A stretch of 64,000 bases of DNA from Geobacter sp. DSM 9736 (GTDB lineage: Bacteria > Desulfobacterota > Desulfuromonadia > Geobacterales > Geobacteraceae), in assembly GCF_900187405.1 (NCBI RefSeq), contig NZ_LT896716.1, positions 3,286,753 to 3,350,752 on the forward strand, read 5' to 3'. Numbering within the stretch: position 1 is the first letter of the stretch; each line of letters opens with the position of its first letter. The translations under genes were made by a program, and so were the position numbers. Of the stretch, positions 10,432 through 17,524 are shown one piece after another. The notes beneath the pieces were generated by a model that saw only the letters and a list, made by a program, of their open reading frames with translations, did no database searches and was not told where the DNA came from.

Positions 10432-10471
10432 TCCATCAATAATCCCTGGTAGGCTGTTTCTTGTAATAAGA

Positions 10472-10500
10472 CGCCCCCTGTGAAATCGCAGGGGGCGTTG
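10472..10500. terminator. Bidirectional terminator between the lipoprotein cluster and the phosphohexomutase
   Basis: CGCCCCCTG (10472-10480) pairs with CAGGGGGCG (10489-10497) around an 8-base loop, followed by TTGTTTGTG on the plus strand and by CTTATTAC on the minus strand. It sits in the 94-base gap between two convergent genes, so it probably serves both. Confidence 0.75.
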
Positions 10501-10525
10501 TTTGTGTCGGCTGGCCTGTAAAAGG

Positions 10526-11935
10526 TCAGATTCCGGCAATCTCCCGACCTGCCTTCAGCAGTTCCTGCACCACATGCTGCTCTCCTGCTTCACTGTAGAG
10601 GCGCAGCACGGGCTCCGTTCCCGAGGGACGAATGAGGAGCCAGGAGCCGTTTTCAAAGATGTATTTGAAGCCGTCGCGGAAGTTTTCACCGGCAACCTTC
10701 CGCCCCGCAATAGTCTCGAGCCCACCTGCCTGCAACCGGGTTATCAGTTTTTCCTTCGCCTCGTTTGCGATCTGCAGGTCAATCCGGTTGTAGAAAAAGT
10801 TTCCGATTTCTTCCATGGTTTCATCGAGGAGTCTGCGAAGCCCTTTGCCGCTCATAGCCATCGCTTCCAGGAGAAGTAATCCCATCAGTATTCCGTCACG
10901 CTCCGGTATGTGTCCTTTGACACCGAGACCTCCCGACTCCTCGCCTCCCATCAGAATGTCGTTTTCCAGCATCAGCTCGCATATATGCTTGAACCCGATG
11001 GGAGTTTCAAAAAGTTGCAGCCCGTATTTCTCGCACAAAAGATCGATCATCCTCGTGGTAGAGACGGTTTTCACGACGCCCCCCCGCAGACCCTTTCGTT
11101 CGTAAAGGTGGCGAAGCAGCACTGTAAAAATTCGATGGGAGGAGAAAAACTCCCCCGTTTCATCCACGGCGCCGATACGGTCCGCGTCACCATCGAGGGC
11201 CAGGCCGACAGTGTATCTGCCGCTTCTGACCAGGTCGGCGAGTTCCGTGAGATGCATATCTATCGGCTCGGGTGGCTGGCCACCGAAGCCCGGGTTCTCA
11301 CCGTTATGAATTTCGAGTGCATGGGGAAGCAGTTCCTGAATGAAGCCGCTACCTGCGCCGTACATCGGGTCTGCTACGACCGGTATCTCTGCCCGCCTTA
11401 TCAGATCCAGATCTACATAATTTGCGAGCTGGCGAAAGTAAGGGGTTTTGGCATCGAGGACCTGGATGTTTCCACTGCTCAGTCCACTTGAGAAGGATAT
11501 GGAGCGGGGTCTTTTTCCAGCTGCCAGGTTTGAAGCGACAACATCTTCCAGGGCCTTGGTCGTGGAGGGACGTGCAGAGCCCCCGAATGATTCCTTGACT
11601 TTGAACCCGTTGTACTTTGGGGGGTTGTGGCTGGCGGTTATCATAACTCCCGCTCCTGCCTTCAGCTCACGCACTGCCCAGGATACTGCGGGAGTGGGGG
11701 CATACCCGTCCGTCATCCATACATTTATGCCGTTGCCGGCGGCTATTTCAGCTGTCAACTCCGCGAAGTCCCGTGACAGGAAACGCCGGTCGTATCCGAC
11801 AACAAGTCCTCTGCCGGCAAGCCCTTGCTCGTGCAGGTAATCCATCGTCGCCTGGGCGACAACGGCTACGTTGTCAAAAGTAAATTCCCGTGCTATAACT
11901 CCGCGCCAGCCGTCAGTGCCGAATTTTATCTGCAC
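10526..11935 (-). CDS. Phosphoglucomutase/phosphomannomutase (alpha-D-phosphohexomutase)
   Basis: The frame is open much further upstream (to 12403), but the gene should start at the GTG at 11935: GGGAGG lies seven bases before it and VQIKFGTDGWRG is the normal family N-terminus. The product of 469 residues holds the phosphoserine loop TASHNP (Ser about 102), the metal loop DGDADR (248-253), the sugar-binding loop GGEESGG and the phosphate-binding RPSGTEP near the C-terminus. The enzyme interconverts hexose 1- and 6-phosphates for sugar nucleotide and polysaccharide supply. The exact substrate (glucose, mannose or both) cannot be read from the sequence. It is divergent from the PrmA-like gene. 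Confidence 0.93.
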   Translation of the reverse strand: MQIKFGTDGWRGVIAREFTFDNVAVVAQATMDYLHEQGLAGRGLVVGYDRRFLSRDFAELTAEIAAGNGINVWMTDGYAPTPAVSWAVRELKAGAGVMITASHNPPKYNGFKVKESFGGSARPSTTKALEDVVASNLAAGKRPRSISFSSGLSSGNIQVLDAKTPYFRQLANYVDLDLIRRAEIPVVADPMYGAGSGFIQELLPHALEIHNGENPGFGGQPPEPIDMHLTELADLVRSGRYTVGLALDGDADRIGAVDETGEFFSSHRIFTVLLRHLYERKGLRGGVVKTVSTTRMIDLLCEKYGLQLFETPIGFKHICELMLENDILMGGEESGGLGVKGHIPERDGILMGLLLLEAMAMSGKGLRRLLDETMEEIGNFFYNRIDLQIANEAKEKLITRLQAGGLETIAGRKVAGENFRDGFKYIFENGSWLLIRPSGTEPVLRLYSEAGEQHVVQELLKAGREIAGI

Positions 11936-12080
11936 GCTTCCTCCCAAATCAAAATATTGGTTTCTGTTAAGATTCAAAGGCGCTACATTTTCCCTTCGAA
12001 AGGGAGAATTGTCAACCCCGTCCTCTTGCCTATCGTGATGCAGGACAGGAGGCGGCTTTTTTTCAATTCCAGGAGGTCTC

Positions 12081-12677
12081 ATGACAGGACGGATATTCAG
12101 GCCCTTCAGCATAGGTGGCTTTACCATAACCCCCGAAGATGAACCTCTTACGCCGATGGGTGGAATTCCACTCGTGATGGGGAAGAAAGGGGCCTTCGGG
12201 TCGGGAGAGCACGAAACCACCCGTTCCTGCCTTGAACTTCTCGAACAGCTCCCACAGGTACGTGGCGCGAGGGTTCTAGATTTCGGAAGCGGTACCGGCA
12301 TCCTGGCTATTGCAGCCGTGAAGCTTGGTGCATCCTCTGTGGTTGCGCTCGACATAGATCCAAGGGCCGCCGTTTCATGTTCACGCAACATCGGCCTGAA
12401 CAATGTGCATGGGCTGGTGAATGCCGTTTGCGGGGAGCTGGCATGTCTGCGAGGCGGCAGCTATGATCTTGTACTTGCGAACATTTATGCTGATGTTCTC
12501 GGCAATGTTGCTGAGGAGCTTGTTGCCATGACCCGTCCGGGTGGGCTGGTCCTTCTTTCGGGGATACCGGTGCAGGATGACAGCGGGGTCCACGGCCTCT
12601 TTCTGCGGTACGGGTGCCGGACATTAAGGACCATCTTCCTGGACGAGTATCTGACCTTTCTCCTGGAGAAGGATTGA
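12081..12677 (+). CDS. PrmA-like class I SAM-dependent methyltransferase (short form)
   Basis: A 198-residue methyltransferase with AGGAGG at 12071-12076 before its ATG. It has the motif FGSGEHETTRSCL, which parallels FGTGTHPTT of ribosomal protein L11 methyltransferase, then motif I VLDFGSGTGILAIAA, the acidic residue of VVALDID and the catalytic-loop equivalent VLANIYADV. It lacks the N-terminal substrate-recruiting domain of PrmA, whose full-length gene is also in this window (47113-48030). The substrate is therefore probably not L11, or is recognised differently. The stop lies 61 bases before the cyclophilin gene on the same strand. Confidence 0.8.
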   Translation: MTGRIFRPFSIGGFTITPEDEPLTPMGGIPLVMGKKGAFGSGEHETTRSCLELLEQLPQVRGARVLDFGSGTGILAIAAVKLGASSVVALDIDPRAAVSCSRNIGLNNVHGLVNAVCGELACLRGGSYDLVLANIYADVLGNVAEELVAMTRPGGLVLLSGIPVQDDSGVHGLFLRYGCRTLRTIFLDEYLTFLLEKD

Positions 12678-12738
12678 CCAGGGGGGAAATTTCGCTTATA
12701 CCTTTACCATCGCATACCATTAAAAGGAGGAGCTGACC

Positions 12739-13320
12739 GTGAAAAAACTGTTTCTTGTGATCGGGATTTGTTTTGCCCTCTGCTGTGCCGTTCCTGTTTT
12801 GGCCGCGCAAGGGAAGAATCCGGTGGTCCAGATGGAAACTACACTCGGCACCATCAAGCTGGAGCTGTTTGAGAAGGAGGCCCCGATCAGCGTCAAGAAC
12901 TTTCTCGATTACGCCAAATATGGCTATTACAAGGGAACTATTTTCCATCGCGTGATTCCGGGATTCATGATTCAGGGAGGTGGCTTTACTCCCGACATGG
13001 TACCTAAAGAGGGCACCAAGGCACCCATCAAGAATGAAGCGGGAAACGGCCTGAAGAATGATCGGGGGACACTTGCCATGGCCCGCACGATGGTTGTCGA
13101 TTCAGCCACGGCCCAATTCTTCATCAACGTAGTTAACAACGACTTCCTCAATCATCGCGATGAGTCGCCGCAAGGGTTCGGGTACGCGGTTTTCGGAAAG
13201 GTTGTGGAGGGTATGGATGTGGTTGACGCCATCGCAGCCAGCAAAACAGGAGTCAACAAGGGATTTCGGGATGTCCCGGAGGCACCCGTGATTATCAAAT
13301 CCATCAAGATTTTGAGGTAG
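12739..13320 (+). CDS. Exported cyclophilin-type peptidyl-prolyl cis-trans isomerase
   Basis: A 193-residue protein starting at GTG 12739, with AAGGAGG at 12724-12730. An N-terminal Sec signal peptide ([22 protein letters not shown]) directs it to the periplasm. The cyclophilin core is intact: Arg of the active site in [15 protein letters not shown], then TLAMAR and the [10 protein letters not shown] strand, [17 protein letters not shown] and a C-terminal strand VIIKSIKI. It catalyses proline isomerisation during folding of exported proteins. A terminator follows at once. It may be cotranscribed with the methyltransferase in front, but the strong Shine-Dalgarno would also suit an independent unit. 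Confidence 0.93.
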   Translation: MKKLFLVIGICFALCCAVPVLAAQGKNPVVQMETTLGTIKLELFEKEAPISVKNFLDYAKYGYYKGTIFHRVIPGFMIQGGGFTPDMVPKEGTKAPIKNEAGNGLKNDRGTLAMARTMVVDSATAQFFINVVNNDFLNHRDESPQGFGYAVFGKVVEGMDVVDAIAASKTGVNKGFRDVPEAPVIIKSIKILR

Positions 13321-13342
13321 GAATCTAAATAAAGGTTTGACC

Positions 13343-13367
13343 AGGGCGCCGAAGGGCGCCCTTTTTA
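13343..13367 (+). terminator. Rho-independent terminator after the cyclophilin gene
   Basis: AGGGCGCC (13343-13350) and GGCGCCCT (13355-13362) form an 8-bp stem with a GAAG loop, followed by TTTTTAT. It overlaps the last bases of the convergent resB-like gene. Confidence 0.85.
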
Positions 13368-14072
13368 TCTGCCTCTGCGTACGGCCAGAAGGACAACATT
13401 CCCAAGAGTAAAGAGCAGTGCTCCAGCGAGAGCAATCCCCGCACCTGGTTCCCGATGTACCTCGATCAGCGCGGCCCGCCGCGGCATAATCGCCACATCT
13501 TTCACGTATAACCCCACACCCTGATAGAAAACCGGCTCATTGGGTCTGGCAGTTTTGTACAGCTGGCGGCCCTCCACCGTCAGGGCCAGATCCGCAGAAA
13601 AGTCCGTAAGCATTCCCATTTGGCCGACGCTTCCTCTAATGGCAGTTACTCCGACGAGACTTCCATCCGGAAAACCGATTACGGACCCTTCCTCGACCTG
13701 CATAATCTGCTTATAGCTTCCGCCCGCACTAAGCAAATGGGCAAGGATGATGAGGAGAAAGCCGATGTGCATCACCTGTGGGGCGATGAGGATCAGAAAA
13801 CCGGTCTTGCCCCATTTGCTTCGCAACGATTCGATACTGCAGAGGATAGTGTTCAGTGCGAGCAGTGCAAGCAGCGCCAGGGAGCCCCACAGCCACCAGG
13901 AAGCGGCCAAGGGAGCTTCCCTGAGCCAGACGAAAAGGGGCAGATCGTTAATGCTTCCCGATTCCGCCGCGCCGCTGCTGAAAGATCCCGCTCCCAACAG
14001 AAGCATTACACCTGCAATGAGCCATATTCCAAAAGTAAGAGATGCCAGTTTCTGGTAGATGTTTCGCAGCAT
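13365..14072 (-). CDS. resB: ResB-like cytochrome c biogenesis protein
   Basis: A 235-residue membrane protein of the ResB/Ccs1 type (short form). Hydrophobic segments are seen at residues about 16-33 (FGIWLIAGVMLLLGAGSF), 58-77 (SWWLWGSLALLALLALNTIL), 93-115 (LILIAPQVMHIGFLLIILAHLL) and at the C-terminus (GIALAGALLFTLGNVVLLA). A periplasmic loop of about 95 residues lies before the last one. ResB works with CcsA in system II cytochrome c maturation, delivering haem and keeping apocytochrome thiols reduced. The His in QVMHIG is a possible haem-related residue. It follows ccsA by 21 bases, so the pair is an operon, as is usual for system II. Confidence 0.82.
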   Translation of the reverse strand: MLRNIYQKLASLTFGIWLIAGVMLLLGAGSFSSGAAESGSINDLPLFVWLREAPLAASWWLWGSLALLALLALNTILCSIESLRSKWGKTGFLILIAPQVMHIGFLLIILAHLLSAGGSYKQIMQVEEGSVIGFPDGSLVGVTAIRGSVGQMGMLTDFSADLALTVEGRQLYKTARPNEPVFYQGVGLYVKDVAIMPRRAALIEVHREPGAGIALAGALLFTLGNVVLLAVRRGR

Positions 14073-14093
14073 GACTTCCTTTCTTCCGTTGCA

Positions 14094-14813
14094 TCAGAAG
14101 CTGTGTGAGCTCTTCATAAGGAGACTGACGCCGAGGTAGGTGAAAAGCGCCACCCCGAGCCCTATTATCCCCCCCCATGCCACTGCGCGCTCCCATTGCG
14201 GGCCTTTGAGGCGCACGTGAAGGTAAAGTGTGTAAAAAAGCCAGAGTATGGATGTCCACAGTTCTTTAGGTGTCCAGAGCCAGTATGTCCCCCACGCGAA
14301 ATACCCCCAGATCCCTCCTGACACCATGGATGCTGAAAAGAAGGTGTAGCCGACGAGTGCCGCCCGGTACTGGAGGTCGAGCAAGCTTCTTTGTCTGTCT
14401 CGAAGGAAGAGAATGCCGAGGACTGCACCGATGCCGAAGAGAGCATATGCGAAGAAAGCGAGAGCAACGTGAAGCTCGAACCAGAAGGTCTTCAAGATCG
14501 GCGGGAGGGGCATCGAGAATGAGGGAAAAAGGAGTGCCGTCAGGGCGAAGAATCCTGCCAAGGCTCCTGCCGACCAGGAGAAGCGGTTTCGGTCACGTAC
14601 AGCCGGAGCGTACAGGAAAGGCACGGCCATGACAGCAATCGAGCAGGAAAAGAAGACAAGGGTGTCATGAGGGCCTATGAGTGGCAGACGTCCCAGAGCT
14701 ACCCCTCGCTGTGCGAGGTAGCAAAGTTCCACGCATGCTCCTGCCAGAAAAAAAAATCTTCGGTGGGAGCCGAACATAAAAAGGGCCGCAGATGCCAGAA
14801 TAAGCCATTTCAT
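14094..14813 (-). CDS. ccsA: CcsA-like haem transporter for cytochrome c maturation
   Basis: A 239-residue polytopic protein with about eight hydrophobic segments. It carries the periplasmic haem-handling signature of the CcmC/CcmF/CcsA family in the form WGTYWLWTPKELW, where the usual Asp of WxWDPKE is Thr. Conserved histidines appear in FELHVALAFF and LYLHVRL. With ResB it forms the system II synthetase that ligates haem to CxxCH motifs, a need explained by the cytochrome-rich lifestyle inferred for this organism. The start MKWLILASAALFMF is the only ATG fitting the first membrane segment. It is the first gene of the pair with resB. Confidence 0.82.
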   Translation of the reverse strand: MKWLILASAALFMFGSHRRFFFLAGACVELCYLAQRGVALGRLPLIGPHDTLVFFSCSIAVMAVPFLYAPAVRDRNRFSWSAGALAGFFALTALLFPSFSMPLPPILKTFWFELHVALAFFAYALFGIGAVLGILFLRDRQRSLLDLQYRAALVGYTFFSASMVSGGIWGYFAWGTYWLWTPKELWTSILWLFYTLYLHVRLKGPQWERAVAWGGIIGLGVALFTYLGVSLLMKSSHSF

Positions 14814-15104
14814 GGGATTCCTCGAGTTCAGAAGGAAGTTGCAGAAGGCAGCCTACATCGGGTGGGAAAGGAGGGTCAAGAATAAAAATGTTTTTGAGAA
14901 TACAGGCGGGGCAATGATTGGCTTTCTTGGGCGCCGAGGGTGGTAAGTTCCAGATACTGTCGTTGGCTGCCTTCCAAAAGCGGAGAACCTAATAATATCC
15001 TATGTCGGCGATGACTTATAGTATGAATAAAAAACTACCGACTGCCTCGAAATGTAGTTCAAAAACTAACATCTCGTTTTATTTTAACTTTTTATTTTTA
15101 GTGC
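14814..15104. other. Gene-free, AT-rich divergent intergenic region
   Basis: About 350 bases separate the ccsA start from the small Cys-pair gene at 15168. No coding frame with a ribosome binding site was found. The right part is markedly AT-rich (runs of T and A at 15070-15100), unlike the flanking genes, and ends in the promoter listed separately. The left part should hold the ccsA promoter, but none could be picked out with confidence. Confidence 0.6.
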
Positions 15105-15133
15105 TTGTAAAGATAAGGTGGAGGGCCTATAGT
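15105..15133 (+). promoter_or_regulatory. Candidate sigma-70 promoter of the small Cys-pair gene
   Basis: TTGTAA (15105-15110) and TATAGT (15128-15133) are separated by exactly 17 bases, behind a T/A-rich upstream tract that could act as an UP element. The predicted start of transcription lies about 28 bases before the gene. Confidence 0.5.
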
Positions 15134-15167
15134 GATCCTAAATTTGTGTGAGTGAAAGGAGCAGTAT

Positions 15168-15383
15168 ATGAAATGTCCGGTTTGCAGGAATCATGAGCAG
15201 TATGCGACGCTCGAAGTTCAGACGGAGGGATTTTCCGAGGAAATTAACACCTGCAGTATCTGTGGGACGGTTTGGGCCGTGAATCATGGGGCGATCGAAG
15301 TAGTGCGTGACCCTCAGGAGAAATCTTTTCTTGAGGCTGTTACAGAGTGTGTGGAGGGAGATGATTACCACCTTGCGGCCTGA
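15168..15383 (+). CDS. Small protein with two CxxC motifs, function unknown
   Basis: A 71-residue protein preceded by AAAGGAG eight bases before its ATG. It begins MKCPVCRN and has a second pair CSICG at residues 33-37, spaced as in a zinc ribbon or rubredoxin-like knuckle. The remainder is acidic (EEINT, EVVRDPQE, EGDDY) with no membrane segment or signal, so a cytoplasmic metal-binding protein is likely. Own promoter and terminator suggest a monocistronic transcript that could be abundant. I do not recognise the family. A regulatory or chaperone-like zinc ribbon is one possibility among several. Confidence 0.7.
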   Translation: MKCPVCRNHEQYATLEVQTEGFSEEINTCSICGTVWAVNHGAIEVVRDPQEKSFLEAVTECVEGDDYHLAA

Positions 15384-15428
15384 TACATTCCGTTAATAAT
15401 AGCCTCTGAGAGAGGGGCGCTGACGTTT

Positions 15429-15468
15429 GAAACCGCGACTACAGCAAGTCAGCGGTTTCTTTGTTTTT
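15429..15468 (+). terminator. Terminator overlapping the 3' end of uvrC
   Basis: GAAACCGC (15429-15436) pairs with GCGGTTTC (15452-15459), followed by TTTGTTTTT. The 3' arm and tail lie inside the last codons of the convergent uvrC gene. It would end the transcript of the 71-residue gene. The 15-base loop is rather long. Confidence 0.5.
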
Positions 15469-17310
15469 ACTGTCGGTAGGCTCTTCTTTTTCTTTGTGAA
15501 AATGGACCCATAGCGCTTCTGCTGCGCGTCGTGTCATTCCGCTTACCGCTGCCAGTTCTTCAAGGCTAGCCTGCTCCAATCTGGAGAGACTGCCGAAGTG
15601 GTTGAGCAGTGCCTTCCTCCGCACCGGTCCCACTCCCGGGATTTCATCGATTTTAGATGCCAGCGCAGCTTTCCCGCGCAGCTTCTTGTGGTATGTGATT
15701 GCAAACCTGTGAGCCTCGTCCCTGATTCTGGCGAGAAGGAGAAGAGGAGCAGAGTTCTGGCGCAGTATGAGCGGATTCTTTCTACCCGGAAGGAAGATTC
15801 GCTCGTCGCTGCGTGACACTTTATGTGCGGCGATGCCGCGTTCCACCCGGCTCTTTGCCAGAGATGCTGCGTGTACCCCCTGTATTCCCAGGTCTTCAAG
15901 CACCTTCAGGAGGATGTTCAACTGGCCGATTCCTCCATCGACAATAATCAGATCGGGAAGACCCTCCTCTTCCGTTCTGTTGAAGCGCCGCGCCAAGACC
16001 TCTCGCATCATGCCGAAATCATCAGGCTGGTCAAGTGACCGAATCCTGTAGTGTCGGTATGCGGTTTTGTCAGCCTTGCCATCAAAAAAAGAAACCCGGC
16101 TTCCGACCGCCAGCCGCCCTTGGGTATTTGATATGTCGTAACATTCAATCCTTCTGGGAATTCCTTCGAGACGAAGCCGCTCTTTGAGCTCCTGAAGCAC
16201 CGCTTCAGAGCCGGCCGCAGCAGCTGCTTTCTCCTGGGCAGCGTTGCGGGCATTTTTTGTCGCCAGCTGTACGATTTCCAGCTTTGATCCCTTTCGGGGG
16301 GTGTGCACTGTAACCTTCTTGCCCCGTTTTTCGGACAGGTAATCGGCGAGGGCTTCCGGTTCATCCAGAGGGATAGGTACAAGCACTTCCTCCGGGATGT
16401 AGACCTCTTTGCTGTAGTACTCCGCGAGAAAGGAGGCGATTCCTTCCCCATCATCAAGTTCCCATGCAAGTGAGTAGTTTCTGCTTCCAATGACGGTGCC
16501 GCCACGGATGAAGAGGAGCGCTATCTCAAGCCTGTTTGCTTCGTGGCAGAAGCCGAGAACATCCATGTCTCCACCCTGGGTCACCATCTTCTGTTTTTCC
16601 AGGGTAACCTCCACCGACTTGACCAAGTCGCGAAAACGCGCTGCTTCCTCATATTCTTCATTTGCCGCAGCCTGCGCCATCCGCTGTTTGTAGATCGCAA
16701 CGAGATTCTTCTTCTTCCCCTCCAGGAATAGCATAGCCCCTTCGGCAAGCGAGGCATACTGCTCAGGAGAAATCATTCCGTGGCATGGTGCGGAGCATTG
16801 CCGGATCTGGTAGAAAAGGCAGGGGCGCTTTCGAAGCCTGCATGTCTCAAGAGGGTAATGGCGGAGAGGGAATATCCTGTAGAGTTGCTTCAAGACTTCA
16901 CGGGCTGCAGCAGCAGAGGAATAGGGGCCGAAATAACGGGCTCCGTCTCTGGGAATTTTACGCACTATAGTCAGGCGGGGGAATTGATCCCTCATGTCCA
17001 TGCGAAGCGAGAAGTAAGTCTTGTCGTCCCGCAGGTTGAGGTTGTAACGAGGGTGGTGCTTCTTGATGAGAGTGTTTTCGAGAATCAGTGCTTCTTTTTC
17101 CGTGTCGGTCACAATGAATCGGATAGAGGCAACACGCTCCATTAGAAAACGGATATGCCACCGGGAGTCCTTGGAGGTGCTGAAATAGGAGCGTACCCGC
17201 TTTTTGAGGTCACGCGCCTTGCCGACATAGAGAACAGTGCCGTCGCTTCCCTCCATCAGATAAACGCCGGGGGCCGCTGGGAAAGAGTCGGTTTTTTCAA
17301 TAGTAATCAT
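15439..17310 (-). CDS. uvrC: Excinuclease ABC subunit C
   Basis: UvrC (623 residues) makes the two incisions flanking damaged DNA. The GIY-YIG nuclease domain is at the N-terminus ([19 protein letters not shown]), followed by the Cys-rich stretch around [20 protein letters not shown]. The UvrB-binding helix pair ([18 protein letters not shown]) comes next, then the RNase H-like nuclease domain ([21 protein letters not shown]) and the C-terminal helix-hairpin-helix ([20 protein letters not shown]). All family parts are present. Its 3' end overlaps the terminator of the convergent small gene. uvrA is in the same window but separated. Confidence 0.97.
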   Translation of the reverse strand: MITIEKTDSFPAAPGVYLMEGSDGTVLYVGKARDLKKRVRSYFSTSKDSRWHIRFLMERVASIRFIVTDTEKEALILENTLIKKHHPRYNLNLRDDKTYFSLRMDMRDQFPRLTIVRKIPRDGARYFGPYSSAAAAREVLKQLYRIFPLRHYPLETCRLRKRPCLFYQIRQCSAPCHGMISPEQYASLAEGAMLFLEGKKKNLVAIYKQRMAQAAANEEYEEAARFRDLVKSVEVTLEKQKMVTQGGDMDVLGFCHEANRLEIALLFIRGGTVIGSRNYSLAWELDDGEGIASFLAEYYSKEVYIPEEVLVPIPLDEPEALADYLSEKRGKKVTVHTPRKGSKLEIVQLATKNARNAAQEKAAAAAGSEAVLQELKERLRLEGIPRRIECYDISNTQGRLAVGSRVSFFDGKADKTAYRHYRIRSLDQPDDFGMMREVLARRFNRTEEEGLPDLIIVDGGIGQLNILLKVLEDLGIQGVHAASLAKSRVERGIAAHKVSRSDERIFLPGRKNPLILRQNSAPLLLLARIRDEAHRFAITYHKKLRGKAALASKIDEIPGVGPVRRKALLNHFGSLSRLEQASLEELAAVSGMTRRAAEALWVHFHKEKEEPTDSKNKETADLL

Positions 17311-17447
17311 CGCTTCGAGTATAGCAGGGGAATTAGGTAAGGGACAATTCGTTTTGATGGTTCAAAGGGATGTCGAAGGCGTTGATACATTTCGTGGGTA
17401 ATCGTCCCAAAAACCAGAGGAGGAGCATACTTACAGGGGCTTCATCG

Positions 17448-17476
17448 TTGACAATGCGGGTGTTAGGTGATATTTT
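17448..17476 (+). promoter_or_regulatory. Candidate sigma-70 promoter of the AAAEK-repeat gene
   Basis: TTGACA (17448-17453), 17-base spacer, TATTTT (17471-17476), about 40 bases before the GTG start of the following gene. Confidence 0.5.
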
Positions 17477-17524
17477 GCGGCGAACTTTTTTGCCTATTCT
17501 CATGTAAACATTGAAAGGTCGATC

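Noticed and set aside
12017-12066. Hairpin with T-run before the PrmA-like gene as attenuator or riboswitch
   Set aside because: Only short, interrupted stems could be drawn and no known riboswitch core was recognised.
11936-12403. N-terminal extension of the phosphohexomutase
   Set aside because: It overlaps the methyltransferase gene on the opposite strand and adds about 156 residues unknown to the family; GTG 11935 has a good ribosome binding site.
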